Below, in pieces: positions 44,750 through 54,800 of a DNA stretch of 64,000 nucleotides (positions are counted from its first letter, which is position 1; every line of letters begins with the position of its first letter). Below the pieces are notes generated by a model. That model had not been told where the DNA came from. It did not search any database and saw only the letters and a list, made by a program, of their open reading frames with translations. This DNA is from Seonamhaeicola maritimus (GTDB lineage: Bacteria > Bacteroidota > Bacteroidia > Flavobacteriales > Flavobacteriaceae). The position numbers were made by a program, and so were the translations under genes. The stretch covers positions 62,001 through 126,000 of the forward strand of contig NZ_VRKQ01000010.1 of NCBI RefSeq assembly GCF_008056315.1, written 5' to 3'.

Positions 44750-45568
44750 TTAAATCATTTTTAGCATAGTGAGCTCTTCATTAGATAAATGTTTCCAGTG
44801 TCCGCGCGGAATATCCTTTTTGGTAAGATGCCCAATAGCAACACAATCTATACTAATAATATCATAATTAAACTGCTCAAAAATAGTACGAATAATGGTA
44901 TTACCGGTATTTTTAATTTTTAGACCAATTTCTTTTTTTGAAGCACCATCTATATAACTGATTTCTTCTACAGTGATAAGTTTTCCTTCAATTTTAAAAC
45001 CGTTTTGAATCTTTTTTAAATCTTCTAGTCTTAAATTTTTATCAAGTTCTATCTGGAATAAACGTGGTACTCCTGTTTTAGAACTTTTGAATTTATCTTC
45101 AATGTCTTTATCATTAGTAAAAAGCAATAAGCCTTTAGAATTTCTACCTAAGCGCCCAATAGGCTTTATACGAGAAGAAGTAGCATTTGCTACCAAATCC
45201 ATAACGGTACGTCCTTTACCCTCGCTGGTGGTAGTGGCAAATCCTTTTGGTTTATTAAGTAATACGTAAGCCTTTTTTTCTGGGTTTATTCTTGCTCCAT
45301 CATAACGTACCTCATCACCAGGCTTTACTTTATAACCCATTTCTACAATTACTTTACCATTAACTGCAACCAAACCTGTGGCTATATGAACATCTGCTTC
45401 ACGACGTGAACAAATTCCAGAGTTGGCAATATATTTATTCAATCTAATCTCGCCTGAGTTAGACTTTTTGGCTGGTGCCTTTTGCTTTGGAGCATCTTTT
45501 GGTGTGTTTTTATTAAAACGTTTTCCTGTAGATTTTCCTTGTGGTTTGCCTCCGCGTTGCCTGTTCAT
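44750..45568 (-). CDS. RluB/RsuA-family pseudouridine synthase-like protein lacking the catalytic Asp
   Basis: The 272-residue protein has a basic Lys/Gln/Gly-rich N-terminal tail (1-38), an S4 RNA-binding domain (IRLNKYIANSGICSRREADVHI, about 41-62), then the synthase core with YVLLNKPKGFATTT and RTIFEQFNYDIISID. Motif II of the family is GRLDxxTxGLL with catalytic Asp; here it reads GRLGRNSKGLL, with Gly141 (codon GGT at 45146-45148). If the read is right the enzyme cannot form the usual covalent adduct. It may bind rRNA without modifying it, or be a paralogue with another task. Confidence 0.85.
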   Translation of the reverse strand: MNRQRGGKPQGKSTGKRFNKNTPKDAPKQKAPAKKSNSGEIRLNKYIANSGICSRREADVHIATGLVAVNGKVIVEMGYKVKPGDEVRYDGARINPEKKAYVLLNKPKGFATTTSEGKGRTVMDLVANATSSRIKPIGRLGRNSKGLLLFTNDKDIEDKFKSSKTGVPRLFQIELDKNLRLEDLKKIQNGFKIEGKLITVEEISYIDGASKKEIGLKIKNTGNTIIRTIFEQFNYDIISIDCVAIGHLTKKDIPRGHWKHLSNEELTMLKMI

Positions 45569-45675
45569 GGGTTCTAATTTTTGGCAAAGATATGTTTTAA
45601 TTTATGATTGACGATTTTTGATTGATGATATAATTACTTACCTGTTTATTGAAATTGTAACTAATGACTGCCCCC

Positions 45676-45760
45676 GCGTTAGGGATTGGAATGAAAAGCC
45701 CACAGCGAGGTACGAGCGAGGACTTGCAATGGAAAGCCCGACCCGATAGGGTAACGCCCA
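45676..45760 (+). repeat. Dispersed ~85-bp intergenic repeat, copy C
   Basis: It runs GCGTTAGGGATTGGAATG ... AAGCCCACAGCGAGG, TACGAGCGAGGACTTG, GAAAGCCCGACC ... GGGTAACGCCCA. The same central words occur in copy B. It lies between the RluB-like and UbiA genes. Confidence 0.85.
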
Positions 45761-45766
45761 AAAAGA

Positions 45767-46669
45767 TTAAATTCTATTTAAAATCACGCTAACATCTATA
45801 AGTAAAATACTAAATACCCCAGCTAGTATGATAAATTTTAATATGTTGTGCAATATGAGATATTGAATTTTGGTTTGTGAACGCCAAAGCATTATTAAAA
45901 AGGCAACCAGTAAAACAATGGCCAAATAAAAGAAAAGATACATGTACCCAATGGCATAATGAAAGAGTAATAAGTAGGCTGGCACTAGAGTTAACAAGGC
46001 CAAAACTGTAAGCATTTGTTTTGATACTTTTTCTCCGTATGCAATGGGAATGGTTTGGTAATTCTGGGCTAAATCTCCTTTTATATTCTCTAAATCTTTA
46101 GTGAGTTCTCGCATTGAAATGATCAAGAAGAGAAACGTGGCGTGTACAAATATGACGCTTTCGAAATTTTTATAATACATAAAAATGGCAAAAAATGGCG
46201 TAATAGTAAGTACAGCGGAAGTTAAGTTACCAATAAAGGGCATTTTTTTTAGTTTATGCGAGTAAAACCATATGCCGAAAATATAAACAGAAAAGAAAAC
46301 TACCGCCCTAAATGACACGTAACTCGCCATTATTGCCGCTAAAAAATTGAGCACAAAATAAAACGACAATTTGGTGTTTTGACTTACCAATCTGTCTAGC
46401 TTAGACTTTATGGGACGATTGATTAAATCTTTCTCTGAATCGTAAAAATTATTAATGATATATCCTCCTGCTATGGTTGCCCCTGTGGCCAAAACTAACA
46501 TGAATAAGTTTAGATCAAAAACAACACTACCTAATGGTCTTTCGGGTGCTAAAATATAAATTGAAGTTAAATATTGAGCCACTACAATAACTAAAATATT
46601 GTAGCCTCTAACTACAGAAAACATACTAAAAAACTTTAGTAGAATATATTTCTGTCTTCTTGATAGCAT
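45767..46669 (-). CDS. UbiA-family prenyltransferase (geranylgeranylglycerol-phosphate geranylgeranyltransferase-like)
   Basis: The 300-residue protein has nine predicted helices and the first Asp-rich motif NNFYDSEKDLINRP (NxxDxxxD, Asn74-Asp81); the second motif is weaker around RELTKDLENIKGD (about 191-203). It transfers a polyprenyl chain to an acceptor. Flavobacterial members are usually annotated as geranylgeranylglycerol-phosphate transferase, although menaquinone-type acceptors are not excluded. It sits downstream of mevalonate kinase and diphosphomevalonate decarboxylase, so supply and use of isoprenoids are linked. Confidence 0.88.
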   Translation of the reverse strand: MLSRRQKYILLKFFSMFSVVRGYNILVIVVAQYLTSIYILAPERPLGSVVFDLNLFMLVLATGATIAGGYIINNFYDSEKDLINRPIKSKLDRLVSQNTKLSFYFVLNFLAAIMASYVSFRAVVFFSVYIFGIWFYSHKLKKMPFIGNLTSAVLTITPFFAIFMYYKNFESVIFVHATFLFLIISMRELTKDLENIKGDLAQNYQTIPIAYGEKVSKQMLTVLALLTLVPAYLLLFHYAIGYMYLFFYLAIVLLVAFLIMLWRSQTKIQYLILHNILKFIILAGVFSILLIDVSVILNRI

Positions 46670-46722
46670 AAAAAATATGATGAAATCCTGAATAAACTCA
46701 AGATGACAATAAAAATAAGAAA

Positions 46723-47652
46723 TTAGAAGTTATAAACCACCTCTAATTTATAATCTGAAAGCGCCTGTTTAGCTTTTTGAATGTCCTCTGTAAAACCAAG
46801 AATATAACCACCACCACCTGAGCCACATAATTTTAAGTAGTAATCATTGGTTTCAATTCCCTTTTTCCAAAGTGCATGAAACTCCTTTGGAATCATTGGC
46901 TTAAAGTTGTTTAAAACTACTTTAGATAGTTGCTTGGTGTTACTAAATAATGACTTAATATCTCCTTTAAGGAAATCATCAACACAGGCATCTGTATGTT
47001 TAATAAACTGATCTTTAAGCATACTACGGAACCCTTCTTGCTTCATGTTTTCCATAAAGATGCCAATCATTGGTGCTGTTTCTCCAATAATTCCACTATC
47101 TAATAAAAATACGCCACCTTTACCCTCTGTTTTCTGAGATGGGATGCCAGTTGCTTCAATATTATCTTTAGAATTGATAAGAATTGGAATACTTAAATAA
47201 CTATTTAAGGGGTCTAAACCTGAAGATTTACCATGGAAAAAAGATTCCATAGTCGAAAATATAGTTTTAAGTTTTAACAGCTTATCTCGGGTTAAATTTT
47301 CTAATACCGTAATCTTGTCTTGTGCATACTTATCATAAATAGCAGCTACTAAAGCACCACTACTTCCAACTCCATAACCCTGTGGTATAGAGGAATCAAA
47401 ATACATTCCTGCTTCAACGTGACTTTTTAAAGAATCAATATCAAAGGTTACAATATTATCATCAATGCTTTCTAGATAAGTAGCGAATCGGATTAAACTT
47501 TCATTCGATTTAATAGCTTCTTCAGATGGATTTTTATCCGTTTTTAAAGCGCCATTATAAAAACTATAAGGAATGGACAACCCCTTAGAATCTTTGATAA
47601 TCCCGTACTCTCCGAAGAGTAATATTTTAGAATAAAAAAGTGGTCCTTTCAT
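46723..47652 (-). CDS. Mevalonate kinase-like GHMP kinase
   Basis: The 309-residue protein shows SKILLFGEYGIIKDSKGLSIP (N-terminal GHMP motif, about 8-28), the ATP loop PQGYGVGSSGALVAAIYD (about 90-107) and the C-terminal LKLCGSGGGGYILGF (about 272-286). It would phosphorylate mevalonate on the route to isopentenyl diphosphate. It lies 79 bases after the decarboxylase gene and 53 bases before the UbiA gene. A GHMP paralogue acting on phosphomevalonate is possible, but context favours mevalonate kinase. Confidence 0.88.
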   Translation of the reverse strand: MKGPLFYSKILLFGEYGIIKDSKGLSIPYSFYNGALKTDKNPSEEAIKSNESLIRFATYLESIDDNIVTFDIDSLKSHVEAGMYFDSSIPQGYGVGSSGALVAAIYDKYAQDKITVLENLTRDKLLKLKTIFSTMESFFHGKSSGLDPLNSYLSIPILINSKDNIEATGIPSQKTEGKGGVFLLDSGIIGETAPMIGIFMENMKQEGFRSMLKDQFIKHTDACVDDFLKGDIKSLFSNTKQLSKVVLNNFKPMIPKEFHALWKKGIETNDYYLKLCGSGGGGYILGFTEDIQKAKQALSDYKLEVVYNF

Positions 47653-47731
47653 AAAACATTTCGATTAAGGGGCATTAAAAATTAATTCTGTTTAACAATA
47701 TTAATGTTAAATTAAACAAAATGCAAGCTTT

Positions 47732-48814
47732 TTAAACTATTTCTTTAGCACCAAAGCCAATTTGGTCACAAATATACTGTCCATTTTGACAATGTGCAAC
47801 TAATTCATTTTTAATGAATTCACCAACTTGTTCACATTCCCTTTGTGGATATAGTACGTGCACATTCGCTCCTGCATCTAATGTGAAGCATATTTTAGAG
47901 CCCGTTTCTTGTCTAAATACCCATATTTTATTGATGATTTCTAAAGTATTTGGTTTCATTAAAATAAAATAAGGCATACTTGTCATCATCATAGCATGTA
48001 GCGTTAAAGCTTCACTTTCTACAATGTTTATGAATTCATCTAAATCGCCTTCTTTAAACACCTTTATTAACGCCGAAAGGTTTATATGTGCTTGTTTAAA
48101 ACGTTCCTGCGCAAATGGGTGATTATGCATTAAGTTATGGCCAACGGTACTGCTTACTTGCTTTTCTCCTTTATCAACTAGCAGTATGGTATCTTGATAA
48201 TTTTTGAATTTTTCATGAACTTCAAAAGGGTATTTAACTCCAAATAAATCTGAACTTTCTTTAATTTCATGATGTTGCCCCCAAACTACCAAATCGCCTT
48301 CTAAACTTCTGCATGCACTTCCTGAACCTAAACGTGCTAAAAATGAAGCCTTTTGAGTAAAATACTTATCATCAACATCACCAGTCAATCCTCTTTCAAT
48401 ACTCGTTAAGCATAAGGCTAAAGCACTCATGCCTGATGCGGATGATGCAATTCCAGAACTATGAGGAAACGTATTTGATGTTTCAATTTTAAAATGATAG
48501 CCTTTAACAAAAGGAACATATTGCTCAATGCGTTTAAAAAAGGTTTCAATTTTAGGTTTGAAGCCGTCTTTTTTCTCTCCATCTAAATACACATCAAATG
48601 AAAAAGCATCTTCACTTTTCTTTTTTGAAAAACTTAAAGTTGTTGTTGTTTTACAATCATTAAGGGTAAAACTCACCGATGGGTTAGCCGGTATTTGGCT
48701 TTCCTTTTTTCCCCAATATTTTACTAAGGCAATGTTACTTGGAGATTCCCAGGTCACGCTTCCTTTCTCAATGGTTTTAGAATATGGCTTGGGAATAAAA
48801 TCTTGTTCTGTCAT
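47732..48814 (-). CDS. mvaD: Diphosphomevalonate decarboxylase
   Basis: The 360-residue GHMP protein starts with the family signature WESPSNIALVKYWGKKESQ (about 23-41) and NPSVSFTLNDCKTTTTL, has the ATP loop FPHSSGIASSASGMSAL (about 115-131), and GSACRSLEGDLVVWG, SSTVGHNL and CFTLDAGANVHVLYP in the C-terminal half. It converts diphosphomevalonate to isopentenyl diphosphate. It is the first gene of the mevalonate group and the upstream gap on its coding strand contains a possible TATTTTTG box. Confidence 0.95.
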   Translation of the reverse strand: MTEQDFIPKPYSKTIEKGSVTWESPSNIALVKYWGKKESQIPANPSVSFTLNDCKTTTTLSFSKKKSEDAFSFDVYLDGEKKDGFKPKIETFFKRIEQYVPFVKGYHFKIETSNTFPHSSGIASSASGMSALALCLTSIERGLTGDVDDKYFTQKASFLARLGSGSACRSLEGDLVVWGQHHEIKESSDLFGVKYPFEVHEKFKNYQDTILLVDKGEKQVSSTVGHNLMHNHPFAQERFKQAHINLSALIKVFKEGDLDEFINIVESEALTLHAMMMTSMPYFILMKPNTLEIINKIWVFRQETGSKICFTLDAGANVHVLYPQRECEQVGEFIKNELVAHCQNGQYICDQIGFGAKEIV

Positions 48815-48908
48815 AGGTTTAATTCTCAGACAAAGACCGTTTAAAACGGACTTATAAAATCTTAGTTTATTTGAGCAAAAATAAGAAATACAAATGGTCT
48901 TTTTTAAC

Positions 48909-49439
48909 TTATGATGACAGCTCCATTAACTTTATCATGGTTTTATAATTTCTAGCAGTAGCAAAAGTTTGCAACTTTCTTTCAAAAAAATTGCCGTTAA
49001 ATTTAGACCTACCAAATCCTTTCACATTGAAATAATAAATACAATCATTTATAATGTTGTATTCTTCGCCTTCATAGATTTTCTCTGATGCTGTGTTCAC
49101 TAAATCCGTACTTGGTGCATCGTGTAGCATCATAAAATAACTGGCTTCTTTTTTTGCTTCATCAAATGGGCAATCATCAAAAATTCGCCTTAAATCTTGA
49201 TGATCTCTAACCAAAACTAATACTTCGAATCCAAAGTGATTCTGAATGGCATCACTTATTATTTTTTCTATGTGGTTATATGACTCCTCTAATGTTTCAA
49301 AGAAAATATTGCCGCTTTGAATATAGGTTCTAACATTAGTGAACCCAGATTTTGTGAGCAATTCTCTAAGCTCTGCCATTGGTACCTTTTTATGACCGCC
49401 AACATTAATTCCTTTTAAAAGGGCTATGAATGTTTTCAT
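48909..49439 (-). CDS. DUF1697 domain protein
   Basis: The 176-residue protein begins with the DUF1697 signature TFIALLKGINVGGHKKVPMAELRELL and has TYIQSGNIFFE and a late GFGRSKFNGNFFERKL-like segment. The family is small and soluble, with no known reaction; it may adopt a ferredoxin-like fold. It starts directly after the stop of the flavoprotein gene (no gap), so the two are probably one transcript. Confidence 0.9.
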   Translation of the reverse strand: MKTFIALLKGINVGGHKKVPMAELRELLTKSGFTNVRTYIQSGNIFFETLEESYNHIEKIISDAIQNHFGFEVLVLVRDHQDLRRIFDDCPFDEAKKEASYFMMLHDAPSTDLVNTASEKIYEGEEYNIINDCIYYFNVKGFGRSKFNGNFFERKLQTFATARNYKTMIKLMELSS

Positions 49440-50651
49440 TTATTTCGACATATTTTGAGCTGCAATAAAAGCGCCTGTCCATGCATTTTGAAAATTAAAA
49501 CCTCCTGTTATGGCATCAATATTTAATACTTCTCCTGCAAAGTATAGGTTTTTGTGCAACTTACTCTCAAATGTTTTAAAGTTAACCTCCCTTAAATTTA
49601 CGCCTCCTGCGGTTACAAATTCTTCTTTAAAAGTACTTTTCCCATTTACCTCAAACACAGCCTTTGTTAATTGTGCAGCTAAAGCATCCAACTGCGACCT
49701 ATTAATCTCTGCCCATTTAATATCTTCGTTAATATTAGACGCCAGCACCAATTTTTGCCATAATCGTTTTGGTAAATCGAATTGGGTAAATTTGATAACT
49801 GTTTTTTTAGCTAAGTCATTTTTCAGTTCCTTGAGTTGCTCAAGACAAGTATTAAATGAATGACGGATAAAATTAATTTCTATTTGAAATTTATAATTCA
49901 TTTCAGCCAATTCCAATGCTCCAAAAGCCGATAGTTTTAAAATAGCTGGCGCACTAAATCCAACATGAGTTACCAATAATGGACCTTCTGAAACTAAATT
50001 AGTTCTTAAAACTTTTATTTCTACATTTTGAGCTACCACTCCCGGAATTCCTTTTATTCGCCTATCTGATACATTAAACGTAAACAATGATGGCACTGGT
50101 TCAGCTATAGAATGATTTACATCCTCGAGCATTTTCCAAACCTTAACATTGCTTCCCGTTGCAACCAATACTTTTTCAGCTAAAAAAGCATCTTCTTGTG
50201 TTTCCAACTCCCAATTAGAATCGGCTACCTGAATGGATTTTAAAGTTTGATCATATAATATTTCAACACCTAATCGAATCGTTTCACTTAAAAAGCAATC
50301 AATAATAGTTTGTGAAGAATTTGTTACCGGAAACATGCGTCCGTCTTCTTCAATTTTAAGTTCAACTCCACGCTTTTCAAACCATTCAATAGTATCTCCA
50401 GTCATAAACTGATGAAATGGTCCTAGCAATTCTCGTTCACCCCTTGGGTAATTAAGCGTTAATTCCTTTGGAATAAATTGCGCATGAGTTACATTACAAC
50501 GCCCGCCACCAGAAACTTTAACCTTTTGTAAGCCCTCTTTTCCTTTCTCTAAAATGGCTATTTTTAAATCGGGATTCAATTCGGCTATATTGATTGCCGC
50601 AAAAAAACCTGCGGCCCCACCACCGATTATAATAACATTGTATTGCTTCAT
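49440..50651 (-). CDS. HI0933/BaiN-family flavoprotein
   Basis: The 403-residue protein begins with the FAD Rossmann motif VIIIGGGAAGFFAAINIAE and has VSGGGRCNVTHAQ, FTFNVSDRRIKGIPG, GPLLVTHVGFSAPAIL and the C-terminal FAGEVLNIDAITGGFNFQNAWTGA-like FAD closure (in parts). It belongs to the group of BaiN-type oxidoreductases that reduce or dehydrogenate unsaturated substrates; the substrate here is not known. Confidence 0.9.
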   Translation of the reverse strand: MKQYNVIIIGGGAAGFFAAINIAELNPDLKIAILEKGKEGLQKVKVSGGGRCNVTHAQFIPKELTLNYPRGERELLGPFHQFMTGDTIEWFEKRGVELKIEEDGRMFPVTNSSQTIIDCFLSETIRLGVEILYDQTLKSIQVADSNWELETQEDAFLAEKVLVATGSNVKVWKMLEDVNHSIAEPVPSLFTFNVSDRRIKGIPGVVAQNVEIKVLRTNLVSEGPLLVTHVGFSAPAILKLSAFGALELAEMNYKFQIEINFIRHSFNTCLEQLKELKNDLAKKTVIKFTQFDLPKRLWQKLVLASNINEDIKWAEINRSQLDALAAQLTKAVFEVNGKSTFKEEFVTAGGVNLREVNFKTFESKLHKNLYFAGEVLNIDAITGGFNFQNAWTGAFIAAQNMSK

Positions 50652-50693
50652 AAATAAAAAAATCGATGTAAATTTAGCATTAAAATCTGCTTT

Positions 50694-51545
50694 ATGTTTA
50701 AACTGTCCTTCTTATTTCTTTTTGTGCTCTCTGTATCATGCCAAACAGGAAACTTAAAAGTTGCTGCAGATTTACCTAATACATTAAAAGAAGTTTCTGG
50801 TACCGAAGTTATAAAAGGCTCCAACCTAATTTGGATGTTAAACGATGGCGGCAATAAATCACATCTGTATGGTTTGAATGAAAAAGGAAAGATAATTAAG
50901 GAAGTAAAAATACAAGCCAAAAACCATGATTGGGAAGATTTAACTGCGGATGCTAAGGGCAATGTTTATATAGGTGATTTTGGAAATAACGCTAACAAAA
51001 GAGAGAATTTATTCATTTTGAAGATTAACAAAAATTCGTTAAAGTCAAATGAAAAGGTTCAAATAGAACGGATTTCATTTAGGTTTGAAAATCAGTATAA
51101 ATATCCACCTAAAAAGAAAAAAATGCACTTTGACTGCGAAGCTTTTTTTCACTTTAATGATAGCTTGTATTTATTTACTAAAAGCAGAGTTAAAGGTGAT
51201 TTTGGTAAAACTAACATGTATAAACTTCCTGCAAAACCAGGTAATCATGTAGCACAACTTGTGGATTCATTCAGTACCTGTAATGAATCAAAATGTTGGA
51301 TAACATCTGCCGATATTAGTAATGATGGTAAAAAAATGGTTTTATTAACCCCTAAATCTGCTTGGGTATTTACAAATTTTGAAAGCGATAATTTCTTTAA
51401 GGGTGATATAACTGAATTTTCATTTGATTATATCTCTCAAAAAGAAGGTGTATGTTTTAAAGACAACAACACCCTATTAATTACCGATGAAAAAACACAT
51501 GGACAAGGTGGAAATTTATATAAGTTTAAAATTACTAAACCGTAA
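50694..51545 (+). CDS. Lipoprotein with probable beta-propeller fold
   Basis: The 283-residue protein has a lipoprotein signal (LFLFVLSVSC, Cys16). The mature chain has repeated strand-turn patterns: IWMLNDGGNKSHLYGLNEKGKI, DWEDLTADAKGNVYIGDFGNN, DCEAFFHFNDSLYLFTKSR, WITSADISNDGKKMVLLT and EGVCFKDNNTLLITDE. These resemble SdiA-regulated/esterase-like beta-propellers. It overlaps the convergent thioredoxin gene by 11 bases. No ligand can be assigned. Confidence 0.75.
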   Translation: MFKLSFLFLFVLSVSCQTGNLKVAADLPNTLKEVSGTEVIKGSNLIWMLNDGGNKSHLYGLNEKGKIIKEVKIQAKNHDWEDLTADAKGNVYIGDFGNNANKRENLFILKINKNSLKSNEKVQIERISFRFENQYKYPPKKKKMHFDCEAFFHFNDSLYLFTKSRVKGDFGKTNMYKLPAKPGNHVAQLVDSFSTCNESKCWITSADISNDGKKMVLLTPKSAWVFTNFESDNFFKGDITEFSFDYISQKEGVCFKDNNTLLITDEKTHGQGGNLYKFKITKP

Positions 51546-51846
51546 TTTCTCCATGTGTTTCAATGACATTTAGAATATCCTTCTTTTGCAAAACTCCAGA
51601 TTGTCTCCATTTTGGAACACCATCAACAAACAAAGTCATTGTAGGGACACTTCTCACCTGATATTTTACGGCTAAATCATGATTTTTATCAATATCGATT
51701 TTAACAATTTTAACTGCATCTCCTAATTCACCTTTCACCTCCTTTAAAATTGGCATTAGAGCTTGACAAGGCCCACACCATGTGGCAAAAAAATCTACTA
51801 GAACTATTTTGTTTGAATTTATTATATCTTTAAAATTACTTTTCAT
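51535..51846 (-). CDS. trxA: Thioredoxin
   Basis: The 103-residue protein has the active site FFATWCGPCQALMP (Cys24, Cys27), the buried Asp in VDFFATW, KIVKIDIDKNHDLA and the cis-Pro RSVPTMTLFVDG. It is a cytoplasmic thiol reductase without a signal peptide. MsrA and MsrB genes, which need thioredoxin, are 3.8 kb downstream of it on the same strand's upstream side. Confidence 0.95.
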   Translation of the reverse strand: MKSNFKDIINSNKIVLVDFFATWCGPCQALMPILKEVKGELGDAVKIVKIDIDKNHDLAVKYQVRSVPTMTLFVDGVPKWRQSGVLQKKDILNVIETHGEITV

Positions 51847-51895
51847 CTTAAAATATTTACACTTAAATAGACGTGAAAACTAACCAAAAATTACA

Positions 51896-54800
51896 CTAAA
51901 ACCCAAAGCCCATTTTGAAGGCAAAACGTAAGCCATCATCACTATTAAAAGCCGACAAGTTTAAAGTCATAATATCGGCTGCATTTGCAAAAATCCCACC
52001 TCCTATAGAATTATGCCATTTATCAGAATCCTCATCATCAACCCAAACACGCCCGTAATCTAAACCTCCGTAAACACCAATACTTAACGGCAATAAAGTG
52101 GTTTTAATTTTTTTAAGATTCAATCTTAAATCGGTGCTTTGAACAAAAGCACTTTTACCAGTAAAACGCTCATTTCTATAACCTCTTAATCCGTTATTAG
52201 CTCCTAAATTTGCTCCTTGGTAAAATTCAAAATTATCACCAAAAATAATATGTGCTCTCGACATAGTAGCAAAGACTAATTGACCCCTTGCGTCTAACTT
52301 ATAATCAATACCAAGTGTTGGTATAAAATACCCAAAGGCATCAGAATCATCAATATTAGAGGTATACCCAAAAGTTAAGCTTGTTTGCATACCCATAGTA
52401 GGGAAGGCCTCATTGTCTTTATTTTCATAAGCATAAGCAACTTCTGAATTAATGAAGTCCTTATTATTTTCCTCTCCGTTAGCTAAATAAAATGTGTTTA
52501 TAAATCGATCATTAGTTTCTTCTACTCCAATAGACTGATAACTCATTCCAATTTTAAAACTTGCTCCTTGTTCTCCTCTCCAAATTAATGAAGGTGCAAT
52601 TCTTAAGGTTTTTAATTTCACTCGGTTGTAGTCTAAATCAAAATTATCTTCATCGTCGACGTTTGGGTTGGATGTTTCATTACCAAATCCGAAGAAATTA
52701 ATCGTATAATTAGGGCTTGTAAAATCTACATCTATTCCTAGATTCATTTTACCAACAACATTGGCGAATTCTGCCGTATACCCTAAATCAAATCCGCTAG
52801 TTGCAAAATAATAAGCACCAGAAAATGTGTGCTTTGAACTAAATGGGTTTCTGTCAAACCCATAATTTGTTAATGTATTTATAAAACCAAATCTAAAACC
52901 ATCATCAGGATTTGCTCCCAAAACAGGTAAAAACTGATTAGCACTATTTTTAAGCTTTGTGAAATCGTAGATATTGGTTTCGTAATCATCAGTTAGTTTT
53001 TGATTTCCTTTCTTAGTTACAAACTCATTTTTCTTCGATTTATAATCGTACATCTTTACTCTTTTACCGTTTTCGATAATATAAATATCATTATTCTGCC
53101 CTCCAATTAAACGGAGTTTTATTAAATCATCTCCATCTCCAAACACTTTAAATTGATCCTCATCATCTAACCCATAAACCCAAATCTCTTTGGTTTCATT
53201 TTTAGAATAGATTTTTTCAAAAAACACCTCTCCTTTCTTTCCATTTTTAATTCTTGAACCAGTTAGTTTTGTGTTTCCGTTAGGCATTCGTTCAAATTCG
53301 AATAAATCATCTTTATCAGTTCCAGTTACAACCGCAAACTTATTGAGCGCCTGATAATACGCATCAGCAATCTTGGGTAAGTTCTTGATTCTTGCTTTTA
53401 GAACACGCTCTATTTCAATAATGGTTTCACTTTGAACTTCTATGGGAAATGACTCAAAAGCCTTATTAATAACCTCTTCTGTTAAGTTTTTTTGAATATA
53501 AGCTACCTGCTCATACCATTGTTTTTTTGTGGTTTTATTAAGTAAGGTCATATCTAAAGAAAACGGACTAAAATTAAATCCTTTCACATTGCGAATATCT
53601 TCCATAAAACCCTCCATCAATTTTAATGGTGGCACTACTCGTGTTGCAAACTTCATTAAGGCACCATCTCCCATTTTTGAAAACGCTTGATCTCTATCTC
53701 TAGGAATGGGCTTATAAATTACCTTTCCACCATTTTCAAATTCCGCCCAACGCCATTGATCTGTATGTCTATCCCAGTCTCCTATAGCCATATCAAATAA
53801 GCGTGCTCTAAGAAACATATCATCATCTACAACATACTTTTCATCTTTACGCAGTTTCTTCATTAAATCATCTGTACTCTCAATTTTGTTGGCGTAACCA
53901 AAACTTTTAAGGTTACCATGACCGTCAGACACATGCTCTTCAAGCATATACAACTCATCACCAAAACTTGAGTTAAAAGCACCTAATGTATTTTGCTTAG
54001 GCACATAATACAAAACTGGATTGGTGTGGTATAGGTTCACTGCATCGGACAATCCTCCTGTAACAAACGGTGCATATGGGTGAGACCCTGTATAAAAATC
54101 TAGCAATAAGCTTTCGGTTGCGGTGTCATCAAATTGCCCTTCAATATATTGATCCTTAAAGGCCATAGCTTGCAAATAAACAATAGCACTTTTTCGAATG
54201 GCCCTCATTACATAACGCTTTCCTTCACTATTAATTAACTGAAGTGATTTTGACTGATGCCCCCCTCCTTTTCTAAAAGGTGTTAAACCACCAAACAAAG
54301 TATCCAACCTTACTGTTGGTACTTTTACTTTAATACCATAATATTTTCTGTAACGTTCTCCCCAAAATTTTCTATGGAAATTACTCTTATCTACCTCTTC
54401 ATTTGTATAAACAGAAGCAGCTTCCTCATTTGGAAATATATTATTGTATTCATCAACCGTTTCATTATTATCCTTTTCAAATACTTGTTGTTTAAAAATT
54501 ACTTTTTCCTGTGTTGCCGAATAAAACTCAACAACCGAAGAACCATCCTTATAAACATCTAACCTCGCATAACCCGAGTCACTTGCCGAAAACTCACCAT
54601 CAATATTTCTAGTTGGTGTAGCTTTTGACCCCGAACCACTTATAATCTGCGGTAAATTATCTTTAATTATGTATTGCAAACTGTGTTCATGGCCTGAAAC
54701 AAAGACCACTTTTTCATTTTCTTGAGCTAAGGTCACCACACGTTTTTTAAACGTATTATACTTCTTATTTTGTAAATCTGCGGGTGACACCCCACTTGTT

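Noticed and set aside
44659-44769. A 36-codon plus-strand open frame (starts MLLHYTNS)
   Set aside because: Too short, overlaps the 3' end of the RluB-like gene and shows no family or ribosome-binding support, although its composition is protein-like.
48876-48883. Promoter for the mevalonate genes (TATTTTTG on the minus strand)
   Set aside because: The box matches the -7 consensus, but no TTG is found at the proper distance, and such boxes occur by chance in AT-rich DNA.
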